A stretch of 64,000 bases of DNA, taken from NCBI GenBank assembly GCA_963815505.1, contig CAWFGU010000003.1:1-64000 (forward strand), read 5' to 3'. The position numbers and the translations under genes were made by a program. The notes under the pieces were generated by a model. That model made no database searches. It was given only the letters and a program-made list of their open reading frames with translations, and was not told where the DNA came from. The stretch comes from CAXBBB01 sp963815505. GTDB lineage: Bacteria > Bacteroidota > Rhodothermia > Rhodothermales > BA12. Each line of letters begins with the position of its first letter. Within the stretch, counting starts at the first letter, position 1. This document shows positions 21,850 through 30,577 of the stretch, one piece after another.

Positions 21850-22854
21850 TCAGCCTGCAGTCACCACACCGATGCGGACGGGCGACTCGCCCATCTCGCG
21901 CCAAACCTCTTCGACCTCGTCGACTTTGGCAGACGGTACGATGGCGACCAATCCGATGCCCAGATTGAACGTCGCGCGCATGTCGTCTTCGGGCACGTCG
22001 CCCAGGCGCTGGATCAGGCGAAACAGTCCGGGGCGCTCCCACGCGTCGTAGTCGATTTCAAACCCATTGCCCTCACCGACGACGCGCGGCGTGTTGCCCG
22101 GCAGTCCGCCCCCCGTCACGTGGACGAACGCCGAGGCCAGATCACGCGTCGTCAGCGCTTGAATCGCTTGGAGGTAGCTCCGGTGGACAGCCAGCAGCGC
22201 GTCGCCGACAGTTTGGCCGCCGAGTTCGTTGGGCGTGTCGGCGAGGGCGTGGTGTTGAAACAGGACCTTGCGGGCTAGCGAGTACCCGTTGGTGTGCAGT
22301 CCGGTTGACGGCAGGCCGATCAACACGTCGCCCGGTTGGACGGCTGAGCCGTCTAGAATCTTGTCGCGCTCGACGACGCCGACGATGGTGCCGGACACGT
22401 CGTAATCCGCCGCGTCGTAGAGGCCCGGCATCTCGGCCGTCTCGCCACCGATCAGCGCGCAGCCGTTTTGCTCGCACGCATCGGCAAAGCCTGACACGAC
22501 CGCTTCGGCCACGTCGGGTACGAGCCGCCCCGTCGCGAAGTAGTCGAGGAAGAACAGCGGAATCGCCCCGCACACGGCGATGTCGTTCACGCAGTGGTTG
22601 ACCAAATCGGCGCCGATGGTGTCGTGCCGCCCGGACAGCACGGCGACTTTCAGCTTGGTCCCCACTCCGTCGACCGAGGAGACGAGAACCGGCGTGGTGT
22701 AGCCGCTGAAATCCGGCTGGAAGAATGCGCCGAACGCGCCGATGCCGCTGATGACGCCCGGCGTGAACGTCTTCTTGACGAGCGGCTTGATGCGGCGAAC
22801 CGTCTCCTCGCCCGCTGAAATGTCGACGCCAGCGTCTTTGTAGGTCGTGCTCAT
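21850..22854 (-). CDS. purM: Phosphoribosylformylglycinamidine cyclo-ligase (AIR synthetase)
   Basis: 334 residues, complete. Hallmarks are YKDAGVDISAGEETVRRIK at the N-terminus, VSSVDGVGTKLKVA, CVNDIAVCGAIPLFFLDY, IGGETAEMPG, GLPSTGLHTNGYSLAR and GLPGNTPRV. It closes the imidazole ring in purine synthesis using ATP. Its ATG overlaps the stop of the upstream enoyl-CoA hydratase gene (ATGA), so translation is coupled although the pathways are unrelated. Confidence 0.96.
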   Translation of the reverse strand: MSTTYKDAGVDISAGEETVRRIKPLVKKTFTPGVISGIGAFGAFFQPDFSGYTTPVLVSSVDGVGTKLKVAVLSGRHDTIGADLVNHCVNDIAVCGAIPLFFLDYFATGRLVPDVAEAVVSGFADACEQNGCALIGGETAEMPGLYDAADYDVSGTIVGVVERDKILDGSAVQPGDVLIGLPSTGLHTNGYSLARKVLFQHHALADTPNELGGQTVGDALLAVHRSYLQAIQALTTRDLASAFVHVTGGGLPGNTPRVVGEGNGFEIDYDAWERPGLFRLIQRLGDVPEDDMRATFNLGIGLVAIVPSAKVDEVEEVWREMGESPVRIGVVTAG

Positions 22855-23666
22855 CGGTTGGATTCGTCGTCGGTTGAAAGAGTGGCAGCCGCGCGCCAGG
22901 GCGGGTCGGTTTTACCCAGGAACGAGGCCAGACCCGCACCGAAATCGGCTGTCGAGCGGGCGAATGCGTTGGCGAGTGTGGCGTGACGCGCGGCGGCATC
23001 GGGCGACAAGCCGTCGGTGACGTGGAAGAGTTGTTTGGTCAGCGCCAGGGCCGTCGCGCTCGTCTTGGTGACCAGTTCGGTCGTCATCTTGTCGACCACG
23101 TCGTCGAGCTGATCGTGAGCCACGACGCGCGTCACGAACCCCAGGTCGAGCGCCGTCTGGGCCGAAAACCGTCCGCCCAGCAGCAGCAACTCGCGCGCGC
23201 GTCCCTCGCCGACCTTGCGGACCACGAACGGCAGCACGATGGCCGGAACGAAGCCCAGACGCACTTCGGGGAAGCCGAGTTTGGCGTCGTCCGCGCAGAC
23301 GGCCAGATCGCACGCCGCCACCAGCCCGCACCCGCCGCCGATGGCCGCTCCGTTGACGCGCGCGATGACCGGACAGCGGTGTGTGCGGATCGCCTGAAAC
23401 AGGTCCGAAAGCGCCCGGCTGTCGTCCAGGTTCTCCTCGGCCGTCGCCGTCTGCATGGCCTGGAGCGACGCCAGATCCGCGCCCGCCGAGAACGCCGATC
23501 CGGCTCCGGTCAGCACGATCACGCGCACGTCGTCAGCGGCATCGTTCAAGGCGCGGTGGAGCGCGTCGACCAGGTCGCGGCTGAGGGCGTTGCGCTGGTC
23601 GGGGCGGTCCATCGTCAGGCGCAGGACGGGTCCGGTCTGTTCTATCTGGAGCAAGGCGTCGGGCAT
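22851..23666 (-). CDS. Enoyl-CoA hydratase/isomerase family protein
   Basis: 271 residues from ATG 23666 (MPDALLQIE); the 56-codon upstream extension lacks conservation features and is dropped. Crotonase-fold motifs are seen: DRPDQRNALSRDLVDAL, VLTGAGSAFSAGADL (oxyanion hole), and IARVNGAAIGGGCGLVAACDLAVCADDAKLGFPEV with the catalytic-region Glu. This resembles methylglutaconyl-/enoyl-CoA hydratases of fatty-acid or leucine degradation. Substrate is not resolved. Stop overlaps the purM start. Confidence 0.88.
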   Translation of the reverse strand: MPDALLQIEQTGPVLRLTMDRPDQRNALSRDLVDALHRALNDAADDVRVIVLTGAGSAFSAGADLASLQAMQTATAEENLDDSRALSDLFQAIRTHRCPVIARVNGAAIGGGCGLVAACDLAVCADDAKLGFPEVRLGFVPAIVLPFVVRKVGEGRARELLLLGGRFSAQTALDLGFVTRVVAHDQLDDVVDKMTTELVTKTSATALALTKQLFHVTDGLSPDAAARHATLANAFARSTADFGAGLASFLGKTDPPWRAAATLSTDDESNR

Positions 23667-23929
23667 GACGAAAGGTACGGGCGCAGACGGGCGGTGCGCG
23701 GCTCGAAATCGAAGAGGCGTCGCAACACGAGTCGAAGCACGCCGGAGCGCGCGAGGCCTTGGCAACCCAGGAACGACGCGCCCTGTTACCGCTTGCATCA
23801 CTCCCACCGGCCACGTCCGGGCGATCCGCTCCAAACGTCACCTCGACTGAGCCGGGTTGCGTCTTTTCGGCCTCCGCGACGACTAACCGAGCGAACTCGC
23901 CTCTCCCCCTTTCCCCAACCTATCGCACG

Positions 23930-24442
23930 ATGATCGAACTCCTCTCCTCCGTCGACCTCACCGAAACGCCCCAGGCAGGCGCTTTCCTCGACGCGCTCCT
24001 GCCGCACGCCAGCGACGACCTCGCCTTCGTCTACGACGGCCGCCGAATCCGCCCCGGCTACCACGTCACCGAGCTCAAAGCGGCCAGCTACCAGACCCTC
24101 GACTGCGGCGGCAATCCCGAGTCGTGGTCCGAAGTGATCGTCCAACTCTGGGACGTCGACGGCAAGCCGGATCAACCGACCATGACCGTCCGCAAGTTCA
24201 CGTCGATCTACCGCACCTCCGCCTCTCGGCTTCCGCTCGACCTGAATGCGCCGCTCGTGTTCGAGTGCGGCCCCCACGATGCCGCCGCCGGTCGGTACAC
24301 CGCAACGTCCATCTACTCGGACGACGACGGCGCCGTCGTCGTCGAACTCAGCCCGCTCGCCACGTCGTGCAAGCCGCAGGACCGGTGGCAGGAAGCCGAG
24401 CGTGCGCGGACGGGCGCGCCACCGCCTGCCAGTTGCTGCTGA
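23930..24442 (+). CDS. DUF6428-like small protein
   Basis: 170 residues from ATG 23930. It has the pattern DLAFVYDGRRIRPGYHVTELKAASYQTLDCGGN followed by W.EVIVQLWDVDGKPDQPTMTVRKF, which I associate with the DUF6428 family (function unknown). No signal peptide. The C-terminus ends in two cysteines. The 263 bases upstream, between divergent genes, contain no other feature I can support and presumably hold both promoters. Confidence 0.6.
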   Translation: MIELLSSVDLTETPQAGAFLDALLPHASDDLAFVYDGRRIRPGYHVTELKAASYQTLDCGGNPESWSEVIVQLWDVDGKPDQPTMTVRKFTSIYRTSASRLPLDLNAPLVFECGPHDAAAGRYTATSIYSDDDGAVVVELSPLATSCKPQDRWQEAERARTGAPPPASCC

Positions 24443-24474
24443 CACCAAGTCCGAGTTCGGGTGCGCATGTTCTG

Positions 24475-24556
24475 CACCGTCACCCTGAGCCTGTAGAATG
24501 GATCTCCATGGCCCGGCTTCGGGAATCCTTCGGCTTCGCTCAGGACGACGAGAAAG
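24475..24556. repeat. Dispersed palindromic repeat, short degenerate copy
   Basis: Arms GTCACCCTGAGCCTGTAGAA and, at the right end, GAATCCTTCGGC followed by TTCGCTCAGGACGACG face each other around a spacer of about 30 bases. Same family as the copies at 14181, 16329/16682 and 38200. It lies directly downstream of the DUF6428-like gene. Confidence 0.65.
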
Positions 24557-24631
24557 GAGAGCACTAGCGTTCTTCGTACCTAGCGTGATCCTCTCGACGC
24601 GGCTCGCCCAAACGGGCGGCCGCCGAATGCA

Positions 24632-24668
24632 CGAAGCCCCCGGACCGCCAGGCAGTTCGGGGGCTTCG
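24632..24668. terminator. GC-rich hairpin between convergent genes
   Basis: Perfect 10-bp stem CGAAGCCCCC / GGGGGCTTCG with a 17-base loop, located between the plus-strand DUF6428-like gene and the minus-strand secreted-protein gene. No strong T-tract on either side. A bidirectional terminator is likely from position. Confidence 0.55.
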
Positions 24669-24749
24669 TCGTTCACGAGGCTGGTGAGTTCGACTCAGGT
24701 CTTGGAGACCTGGCAGGTTTCCATTCCCCGCGTTCCGTCCCGCTCCCGA

Positions 24750-26573
24750 TCAGTTGCGCCCCGCGACGGCGAACGTGGTCGACGCGACGATTCTGCCGCC
24801 CGCCACGATGCGGACCAGGTACAGGCCCGACGGCAACTCGCCGGTTGGGAGCGCGACCGACGACTGGGCCGCGTCCAGGGCGATGCGCTGCTGCTCGCGG
24901 CCCAGCAGGTCGTAGACGACGGCCGACGCGCTCTGCCCCGATGCCAGGCCGGTGACGAGCAGGCGCGACGCGGCGCGGGCCGGATTGGGGGCGACCTGGA
25001 CGCGCACGCCTTGGGCCGACTCTGCCGCACCTGCGCTCGTGGTGATCGAAGCCGGGCGCGTGAGGGCGAGGTCCCCGAGCGTGGCGTAGTCCCAGTGGGC
25101 GTCGGCTCCCAGCGGGGTGACGGTCGCCGTCAGGGCGTTGGTGCCGGACGCCAGGAAACCGGCGGGCAGGTCGAGGGCCAGCGTGTCGGCGTGCGACTGC
25201 TCGGACGACCAGCGGGCACCTGCGGTCGCGTCGGTGACGGTCACGAGCGTGTCGGCGTGCGTAGCGCCCGATGCGTTGGTCAGGCCGACGATCCAGCCCG
25301 AGACCTCGCGCGTGGACCGCGTGCGCACGACGGCCAGCGTAGCATCGCCCGAGGGCACGAGCGAGAGCGGCGCATCGTCCCACGCGACGGCGGGCCGGAT
25401 CAGCCGCACGATCATCTGCGCGCGGCGCTCGAATGACGCATCTTCGATTTGATCAACACAGCTAGAGCAAGTCTTGATTAAGGAGTTGCATAGTACCTGG
25501 ATTACGCCCGATAGACAACCGAACGCCACCGCCAAGACGTTTCCGCCGACACCGATTCGGCAGCATCGCCCCTTTGTCCCGACCGTCGACCCGTGACGTT
25601 CTCGGGGATAGACTCGAATTGTCTGCCGATCGGCATGATCGTTCCACCGCACGTTGCGCCTGCGCGCCTGATAGCACCGTCAGAATCGCCCGCTGCGTCG
25701 TACGCGATCTCTGCCAGACTAACGTTCGATATTTCCGTAGCCGCGAACGGTGACGCCCTCGCACGACGCGCCCAGCCGCACCATCCCGAACTTGACTTCA
25801 CCGGCGTCGAAACGGGAGGTGGGGTTGTCGTAGTTCAGGTAGAGCGACTCGACCCGTCGCAGTCGACGGTGACCATGCGCGGGTCCTGCATGTCCTCGAT
25901 CTCGACCTGATCCAACCGCAGCAGCCGATCGTCTCGGACGTGCCGAGGTTGCAGACGGACGAGGCGGTACGCAGTGATCGAAGCCAGGTGCCATCGAAGC
26001 GTCATAAGTCGTCACGTCTGCAAAGATGAAGTCAGGCACGTTGGCACGAGATGCAGACGGGGAAGTGCCAACCCAAGATCTTGACCTGGAATCGCCAGAC
26101 GCAACTGCCAGACGAACGATGATCACCCGGCGAGCCAGCCGATCCAGCCACGATGTCCGAGCTCGCGTTATTCCCCAAGCAGATTACACGCGTTTGATTG
26201 AAGACGGTATGCGAGAGCCGATTGTCAAAAGCGGCGTGTCACGCTCCAGCGCACGATCTGCGTGATCGTCGATGGCCCCGTCACCCGGTACAGATCCGCG
26301 TCACCGTCCCGTCAGATTGCCCACGATCTCGTGCACGCCGCGCGGAACGAGGGGCGCGCGTTCGAGCACGTTGGTCACGTCCGACGTGTCGTCGAGGAAC
26401 AGGACGTTCGCCGGACCGGGCGCGCCGTAGGGAAAGAGCCGCGTCGCATCGTCCGCCGACCAGTCGAACGGGTAGCCGGGCGGAAACTGCGCGTGGGCAG
26501 CGGGCGCGGCGGCCAGCAGCACGAGGGCAGTCGCCAGCGCGCCGAGCAGGGAGTGGCGCGCAGTCGGGCGCAT
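24750..26573 (-). pseudogene. Frame-disrupted secreted protein with T9SS sorting domain
   Basis: An intact signal peptide and N-terminus start at ATG 26573 (ALVLLAAAPAAHAQ, then a mature segment to about 26303), and an intact C-terminus lies at 24750-25440 ending in a T9SS-type domain (VYDLLGREQQRIAL, GLYLVRIVAGG). Between them at least five frame breaks are needed. Plausible joins by dropping one base occur near 26303 (to GDADLYRVTG), 25990 (to SITAYRLVRLQPR), 25735 (to VSLAEIAYDAAG), 25590 and 25455. One near 25845 needs an added base. It is either a decaying gene or badly resolved sequence. The middle part is not recognised; the locus encodes one exported protein of roughly 600 residues. 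Confidence 0.6.
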
Positions 26574-26603
26574 CGGCGGCGGGAGTCAGGGAGGTGGGAG
26601 TGG

Positions 26604-26636
26604 AAAGCTGTCAGCTTTTGAAAAGCTGACAGCTTT
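26604..26636. terminator. Perfect 16-bp inverted repeat
   Basis: AAAGCTGTCAGCTTTT, one base, then AAAAGCTGACAGCTTT. It lies between the coiled-coil gene and the secreted-protein gene on the minus strand, so it probably terminates the former. The perfect symmetry could also be a protein-binding site. Confidence 0.55.
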
Positions 26637-26648
26637 GAGACGGCCGCG

Positions 26649-26897
26649 TCAGTCCTCGTCGGTGGGCGGAAGGCGGCGTTCGTGGCGCAGCAGCGCGTTT
26701 TCGAGGCGCAGCATCAGCTTCTCGCGTTGGTGCTGCTCGCGCTCGGCGTTGCGCTCGAGTTTGAGCGACAGGTTCTCGACGAGCAGCGTAAGGTCCGTCA
26801 CCTTGCGGTTGAGCGTTTCGACCGACTCGGTGTTACGCCGTACCTGATCGCTGAGCAGAATCAGCTTTCGTATCGAACTCAGTGCATTGGACCACAT
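26649..26897 (-). CDS. Small coiled-coil protein
   Basis: 82 residues, highly charged and helical, with heptad character through residues 20-70 (VETLNRKVTDLTLLVENLSLKLERNAEREQ split over several heptads). No signal peptide, no cysteine, no known motif. It starts 4 bases after the stop of another small coiled-coil gene, so the two form a pair. Function not recognised. Confidence 0.5.
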   Translation of the reverse strand: MWSNALSSIRKLILLSDQVRRNTESVETLNRKVTDLTLLVENLSLKLERNAEREQHQREKLMLRLENALLRHERRLPPTDED

Positions 26898-26901
26898 CGG
26901 C

Positions 26902-27078
26902 TTACCTCGTCATCAGGCGAGCGAGCACTTCGTCCGACTCGCGCGCGTACCGGTCGATGCGCTGCTGCCGCTTCTCCACCTCGGTGAGCGTGCGGTCGAG
27001 CGTGTCGTTCAGGTCAGCGAGCGCTTGCTCGATCTTCTGAGACTCGGAGGAAGGAGCGGTAAGTATTGCGTCGGCCAT
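26902..27078 (-). CDS. Very small helical protein upstream of coiled-coil gene
   Basis: 58 residues from ATG 27078; composition and pattern (KIEQALADLNDTLDRTLTEV then KRQQRIDRYARESDEVL) indicate one long amphipathic helix. It sits between carB (50 bases away) and the 82-residue coiled-coil gene, in the same direction. The pair may form a hetero-coiled-coil. Function unknown; a chance ORF cannot be fully excluded. Confidence 0.42.
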   Translation of the reverse strand: MADAILTAPSSESQKIEQALADLNDTLDRTLTEVEKRQQRIDRYARESDEVLARLMTR

Positions 27079-27128
27079 AGTCGCGGAGGTTTGGCGAAGA
27101 TAACGCAACTAGGACCCCACGGTTCGCG

Positions 27129-29961
27129 CTACCGGCTCAGGTAGAGGTTGCGCATCTCGAACGGGCGCGCGAAGTGCTCGTCGGTCAGGGCGTCGACGAA
27201 GACGATGGCCTCGCCGGTCGACTTCATCTCGGGGCCGAGTTCTTTGGTGACTTCGGGGAATTTGTCCCACGAAAAGACCGGCTCTTTGATCGCGTAGCCG
27301 GTCAGCTTGGACTCGAGGATGCCCTCCTTGCGGATGTCGGCGATCTTGGCTCCCAGCATCACTCTAGCGCCGACGTTGGCGACGGGGATGCCGGTGGCTT
27401 TGGCGACGAACGGGACGGTGCGGCTCGCGCGCGGGTTCGACTCGATCACGAACACGTTTTCGCCCTGGATGGCAAGCTGCGTGTTGATCAGGCCGACGAC
27501 GCCCAGTTCGGTCGAGATGCGGCGCACGTAGTCGCGGATCGTGTCTTGGACGCTCTCACTCAGCGAGTACGGCGGGATGACGGCCGTCGAGTCGCCGCTG
27601 TGGACTCCGGCGGGTTCGATGTGCTGCATGATGCCCGCGATCCAGACCTCGTCGCCGTCGCAGACTGCGTCTACGTCGCATTCGATGGCGTTTTCGAGGA
27701 AACGGTCGAGCAGGATCTGGTTGCCCGGCAGCATGTCGAGGATGTTGCCGACGTACTCTTCGACTTCGTCGCGGTTGATGGCGATGCGCATGCCCTGCCC
27801 GCCGAGCACGTAGCTGGGGCGGACGAGGATCGGGTAGCCGATCTGCTCGGCCACGTCGCCTGCTTCTTCGGCGGTCGTCGCCATCGCGTAGGGCGGAAAC
27901 GGGATTTCGAGCCGCTCCAACATCTGCGAGAACTTGCCCCGGTCTTCGGCTAGGTCCATGCGGGCGAACGGCGTGCCCAGGATCGCCACGCCGTTTTCCT
28001 CGAAGCGTTGCGGCCAGTTTGAGCGCCGTTTGTCCGCCGAGTTGGAGCATCACGCCGATGGGCTTCTCGTGCTCGACGATGTCGAAGACGCGCTCCCAGA
28101 AGACCGGCTCGAAGTAGAGCTTGTCGGCGATGTCGAAGTCGGTCGAGACCGTCTCGGGGTTGCAGTTGATCATGATCGCCTCGTAGCCCATCTCCTTGGC
28201 CGCCAGCACGCCGTGCACGCAGCTATAGTCGAACTCGATGCCCTGCCCGATCCGGTTCGGCCCGCTGCCCAGGATGATGACTTTTTCTTTGTCGCTGACG
28301 ACACTCTCCTGCCCCGTTTCGTAGGTCGAGTAGAAGTACGGCGTCTGCGCCTCGAACTCCCCGGCGCACGTGTCGACGACGTTGAAGACGGGCGTCACGT
28401 CGGTGCGACTTGCGCTTGGCCCGCACCTCGTTCTCGGTCACGTCGCCCCCAAGCAGGTAGGCGATCTGCACGTCCGAAAAGCCCATCCGCTTGTACTCAC
28501 GCCACTCGTCGGCCGTCATCCCGTCGAGCGTCGACTTCTCGATGCGCCGCTCGGCCGCCACGATGCCCGCGATCTTGTGCAGATACCACGGGTCGAACTT
28601 GGTGATGTCGGCGATCTCTTCGACGCTCGCGCCCAGCCGGAACGCGTTGCGGATCTGGAGCAGCCGGTCCCAGCGCGGACGCTTCAGGCGCTCGCGGATA
28701 TAGTCGCGCGACGGCTCCTCGCGGTCTCCGCCCAGTCCGGCATAGCCGATCTCCAAGCTCTGCCACGCCTTTTGGAGCGATTCCTCGAACGTACGACCAA
28801 TCGCCATCACCTCGCCGACGGCCTTCATCTGCGTCGTCAGCTCCTCGTCGACGCCCTCGAACTTGTCGAAATTCCAGCGCGGGATCTTGGTGACGACGTA
28901 GTCGATGGAGGGCTCAAAACACGCCGACGTGGTACCTGTCACGTCGTTCTTCAACTCGTCGAGCGTGTAGCCGATGGCCAGCCGGGTCGCCACTTTGGCG
29001 ATGGGATAACCCGTCGCCTTGCTCGCCAGATGCCGACGAACGCGACACGCGCGGGTTGATCTCGATGGCGATCATGCGCCCCGTCCCGGGATGGACGGCG
29101 AACTGCACGTTGCACCCACCCGCGAACGTGCCGATGCTGCGCATCATCAGGATCGCCGCGTCGCGCATGATCTGGTACTGCTTGTCGGTCAGCGTCTGGG
29201 TCGGCGCGACCGTCACGCTGTCGCCGGTGTGGACGCCCATCGGGTCGACGTTTTCGATGGCGCAGATGATGATGACGTTGTCGGCCTTGTCGCGCAGCAA
29301 CTCCAGCTCGTACTCCTTCCAGCCGAGCAGGCACTCGTCGATCAGCACCTGGTGGACGGGCGAAAGCTCCAACCCACGCGAGACCTTGCGGTCGAACTCA
29401 TCGGCCTCCCACACGATGCCCCCGCCGCTTCCGCCCAGCGTGTAACTCGGACGAATGACGACCGGAATGCCCGCCCAGATCCTGCGTGATCTCCTTGGCC
29501 TCGAGCAAACTCTTGGCAACCGCCGACCGCGCCTGGTCGATGCCGATCCGCTCCATCAGATCGCGAAACTCCTGCCGATCCTCGGTGATCTTGATCGCGT
29601 CGATGTCGACTCCGATCACTTCGACACCCATTTTCTCCCAGTACCCCTCCTCGTGCAGTTTCTGTGCGAGGTTGAGCGCCGTCTGCCCGCCCATCGTCGG
29701 CAAGACCGCGTCGGGCCGCTCGACCTCAACGATATCCTTGATGCCCTGCGTCGTCAGCGGGCGCAGGTAGATCGCATCCGCCGTCATCGGGTCAGTCATG
29801 ATCGTCGCCGGGTTCGAGTTGACGAGGATCACGCGGTAGCCCTCGGCCTTGAGCGCCCGCGCCGACTGGGTGCCGGAGTAGTCGAACTCGCACGCCTGCC
29901 CGATCACGATGGGGCCGGAGCCGATCAGGAGGATGGATTTTAGGTCGGTGCGTTTGGGCAT
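27129..29961 (-). CDS. carB: Carbamoyl-phosphate synthase large subunit (four frameshifts)
   Basis: Starts at ATG 29961 (MPKRTDLKSILLIGSGPIVIGQACEFDYSG). The N-terminal ATP-grasp half shows DAVLPTMGGQTALNLA, RPSYTLGGSGGG and [26 protein letters not shown]. The second half repeats the pattern: IILGSGPNRIGQGIEFDY, LQLGGQTALKLAA, RPSYVLGGQGM, ESNPRASRTVPFVAKATG. Breaks near 29467-29480, 29024-29035, 28397-28405 and 27995-28010 each need one base removed; the repaired 942-residue protein lacks most of the C-terminal allosteric (MGS) domain of the 1073-residue E. coli enzyme. It makes carbamoyl phosphate for pyrimidines and arginine with CarA. Two small genes separate it from carA. Confidence 0.92.
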
Positions 29962-29990
29962 CGGGAGTTGGTTAGACAGCGTAAATGAAA

Positions 29991-30428
29991 TCAAGAATGG
30001 CGTCGAAGCCAAGCCACATCGATCTGGTCCTTTTCGCGAAGTGATCCATCTTTCAGAGCGATCAGTGCTTCGCGCCCTAAGAAGAGCACGCTCTCGCCTA
30101 GCACATCGTGCGAATCGGATTCCGGACGTAAATCAGAGTAGGTTTTGCCGGACATTTGAACGAACACGTCGATGTCGAAGTCCTCCACGATTCGGATAGA
30201 ACCCTCCTCCATCGGAAAGTCGTCGGGCGTCAACTCAGCGGCGGCAGGAGAGAACATCTCCAACGCCTGAGCGAAGCGCTCGATGTTGCCGGGGCTAGAC
30301 TCCAGCAGCACATCTATGTCTTCGGTGACTCGGAGAAATCCAGCCTTCATGACGGCATACCCACCAACAACTAGGAAAGACACGTCAGCTTTCGCGAGAC
30401 GGGCCAACAGTGCGTCGAACTCGATCAT
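29991..30428 (-). CDS. Nucleotidyltransferase-fold protein (DUF6036/MNT-like)
   Basis: 145 residues from ATG 30428. It has the nucleotidyltransferase signature: GGYAVMKAG, then TEDIDVLL with the paired Asp metal ligands, and a third Asp region EDFDIDVF; LKDGSLREKDQIDVAWL ends the domain as in DUF6036/AbiEii-related proteins. Members are often the nucleotidyltransferase half of toxin-antitoxin or abortive-infection modules. It overlaps the small upstream ORF by 44 bases and lies 30 bases before carB, inside the carA-carB interval. A toxin role is inference only. Confidence 0.75.
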   Translation of the reverse strand: MIEFDALLARLAKADVSFLVVGGYAVMKAGFLRVTEDIDVLLESSPGNIERFAQALEMFSPAAAELTPDDFPMEEGSIRIVEDFDIDVFVQMSGKTYSDLRPESDSHDVLGESVLFLGREALIALKDGSLREKDQIDVAWLRRHS

Positions 30429-30573
30429 CAGGGTTGGGTAGTTTGGGCAAACCCGTCAAAGAGAGAACCCGTTGGCGCAACTTGCGCATACGCTCGAAGT
30501 CACTGGACGTACGCCCGCGTCCAACCGTTTTACGGATGCGTCCTCGTGGGTCTTCGCTGGGCTGCTCAATCAT
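30385..30573 (-). CDS. Small basic protein paired with nucleotidyltransferase
   Basis: 62 residues from ATG 30573; an alternative GTG at 30591 would overlap the carA stop by 14 bases. Rich in Arg/Lys and Ser/Thr (GRIRKTVGRGRTSSDFERM, LRQRVLSLTGLPKLPNPDDR). It overlaps the nucleotidyltransferase gene start, the layout of a coupled pair such as antitoxin-toxin. I do not recognise the family. Transcription most likely comes from the carA promoter. Confidence 0.5.
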   Translation of the reverse strand: MIEQPSEDPRGRIRKTVGRGRTSSDFERMRKLRQRVLSLTGLPKLPNPDDRVRRTVGPSRES

Positions 30574-30577
30574 GGAT

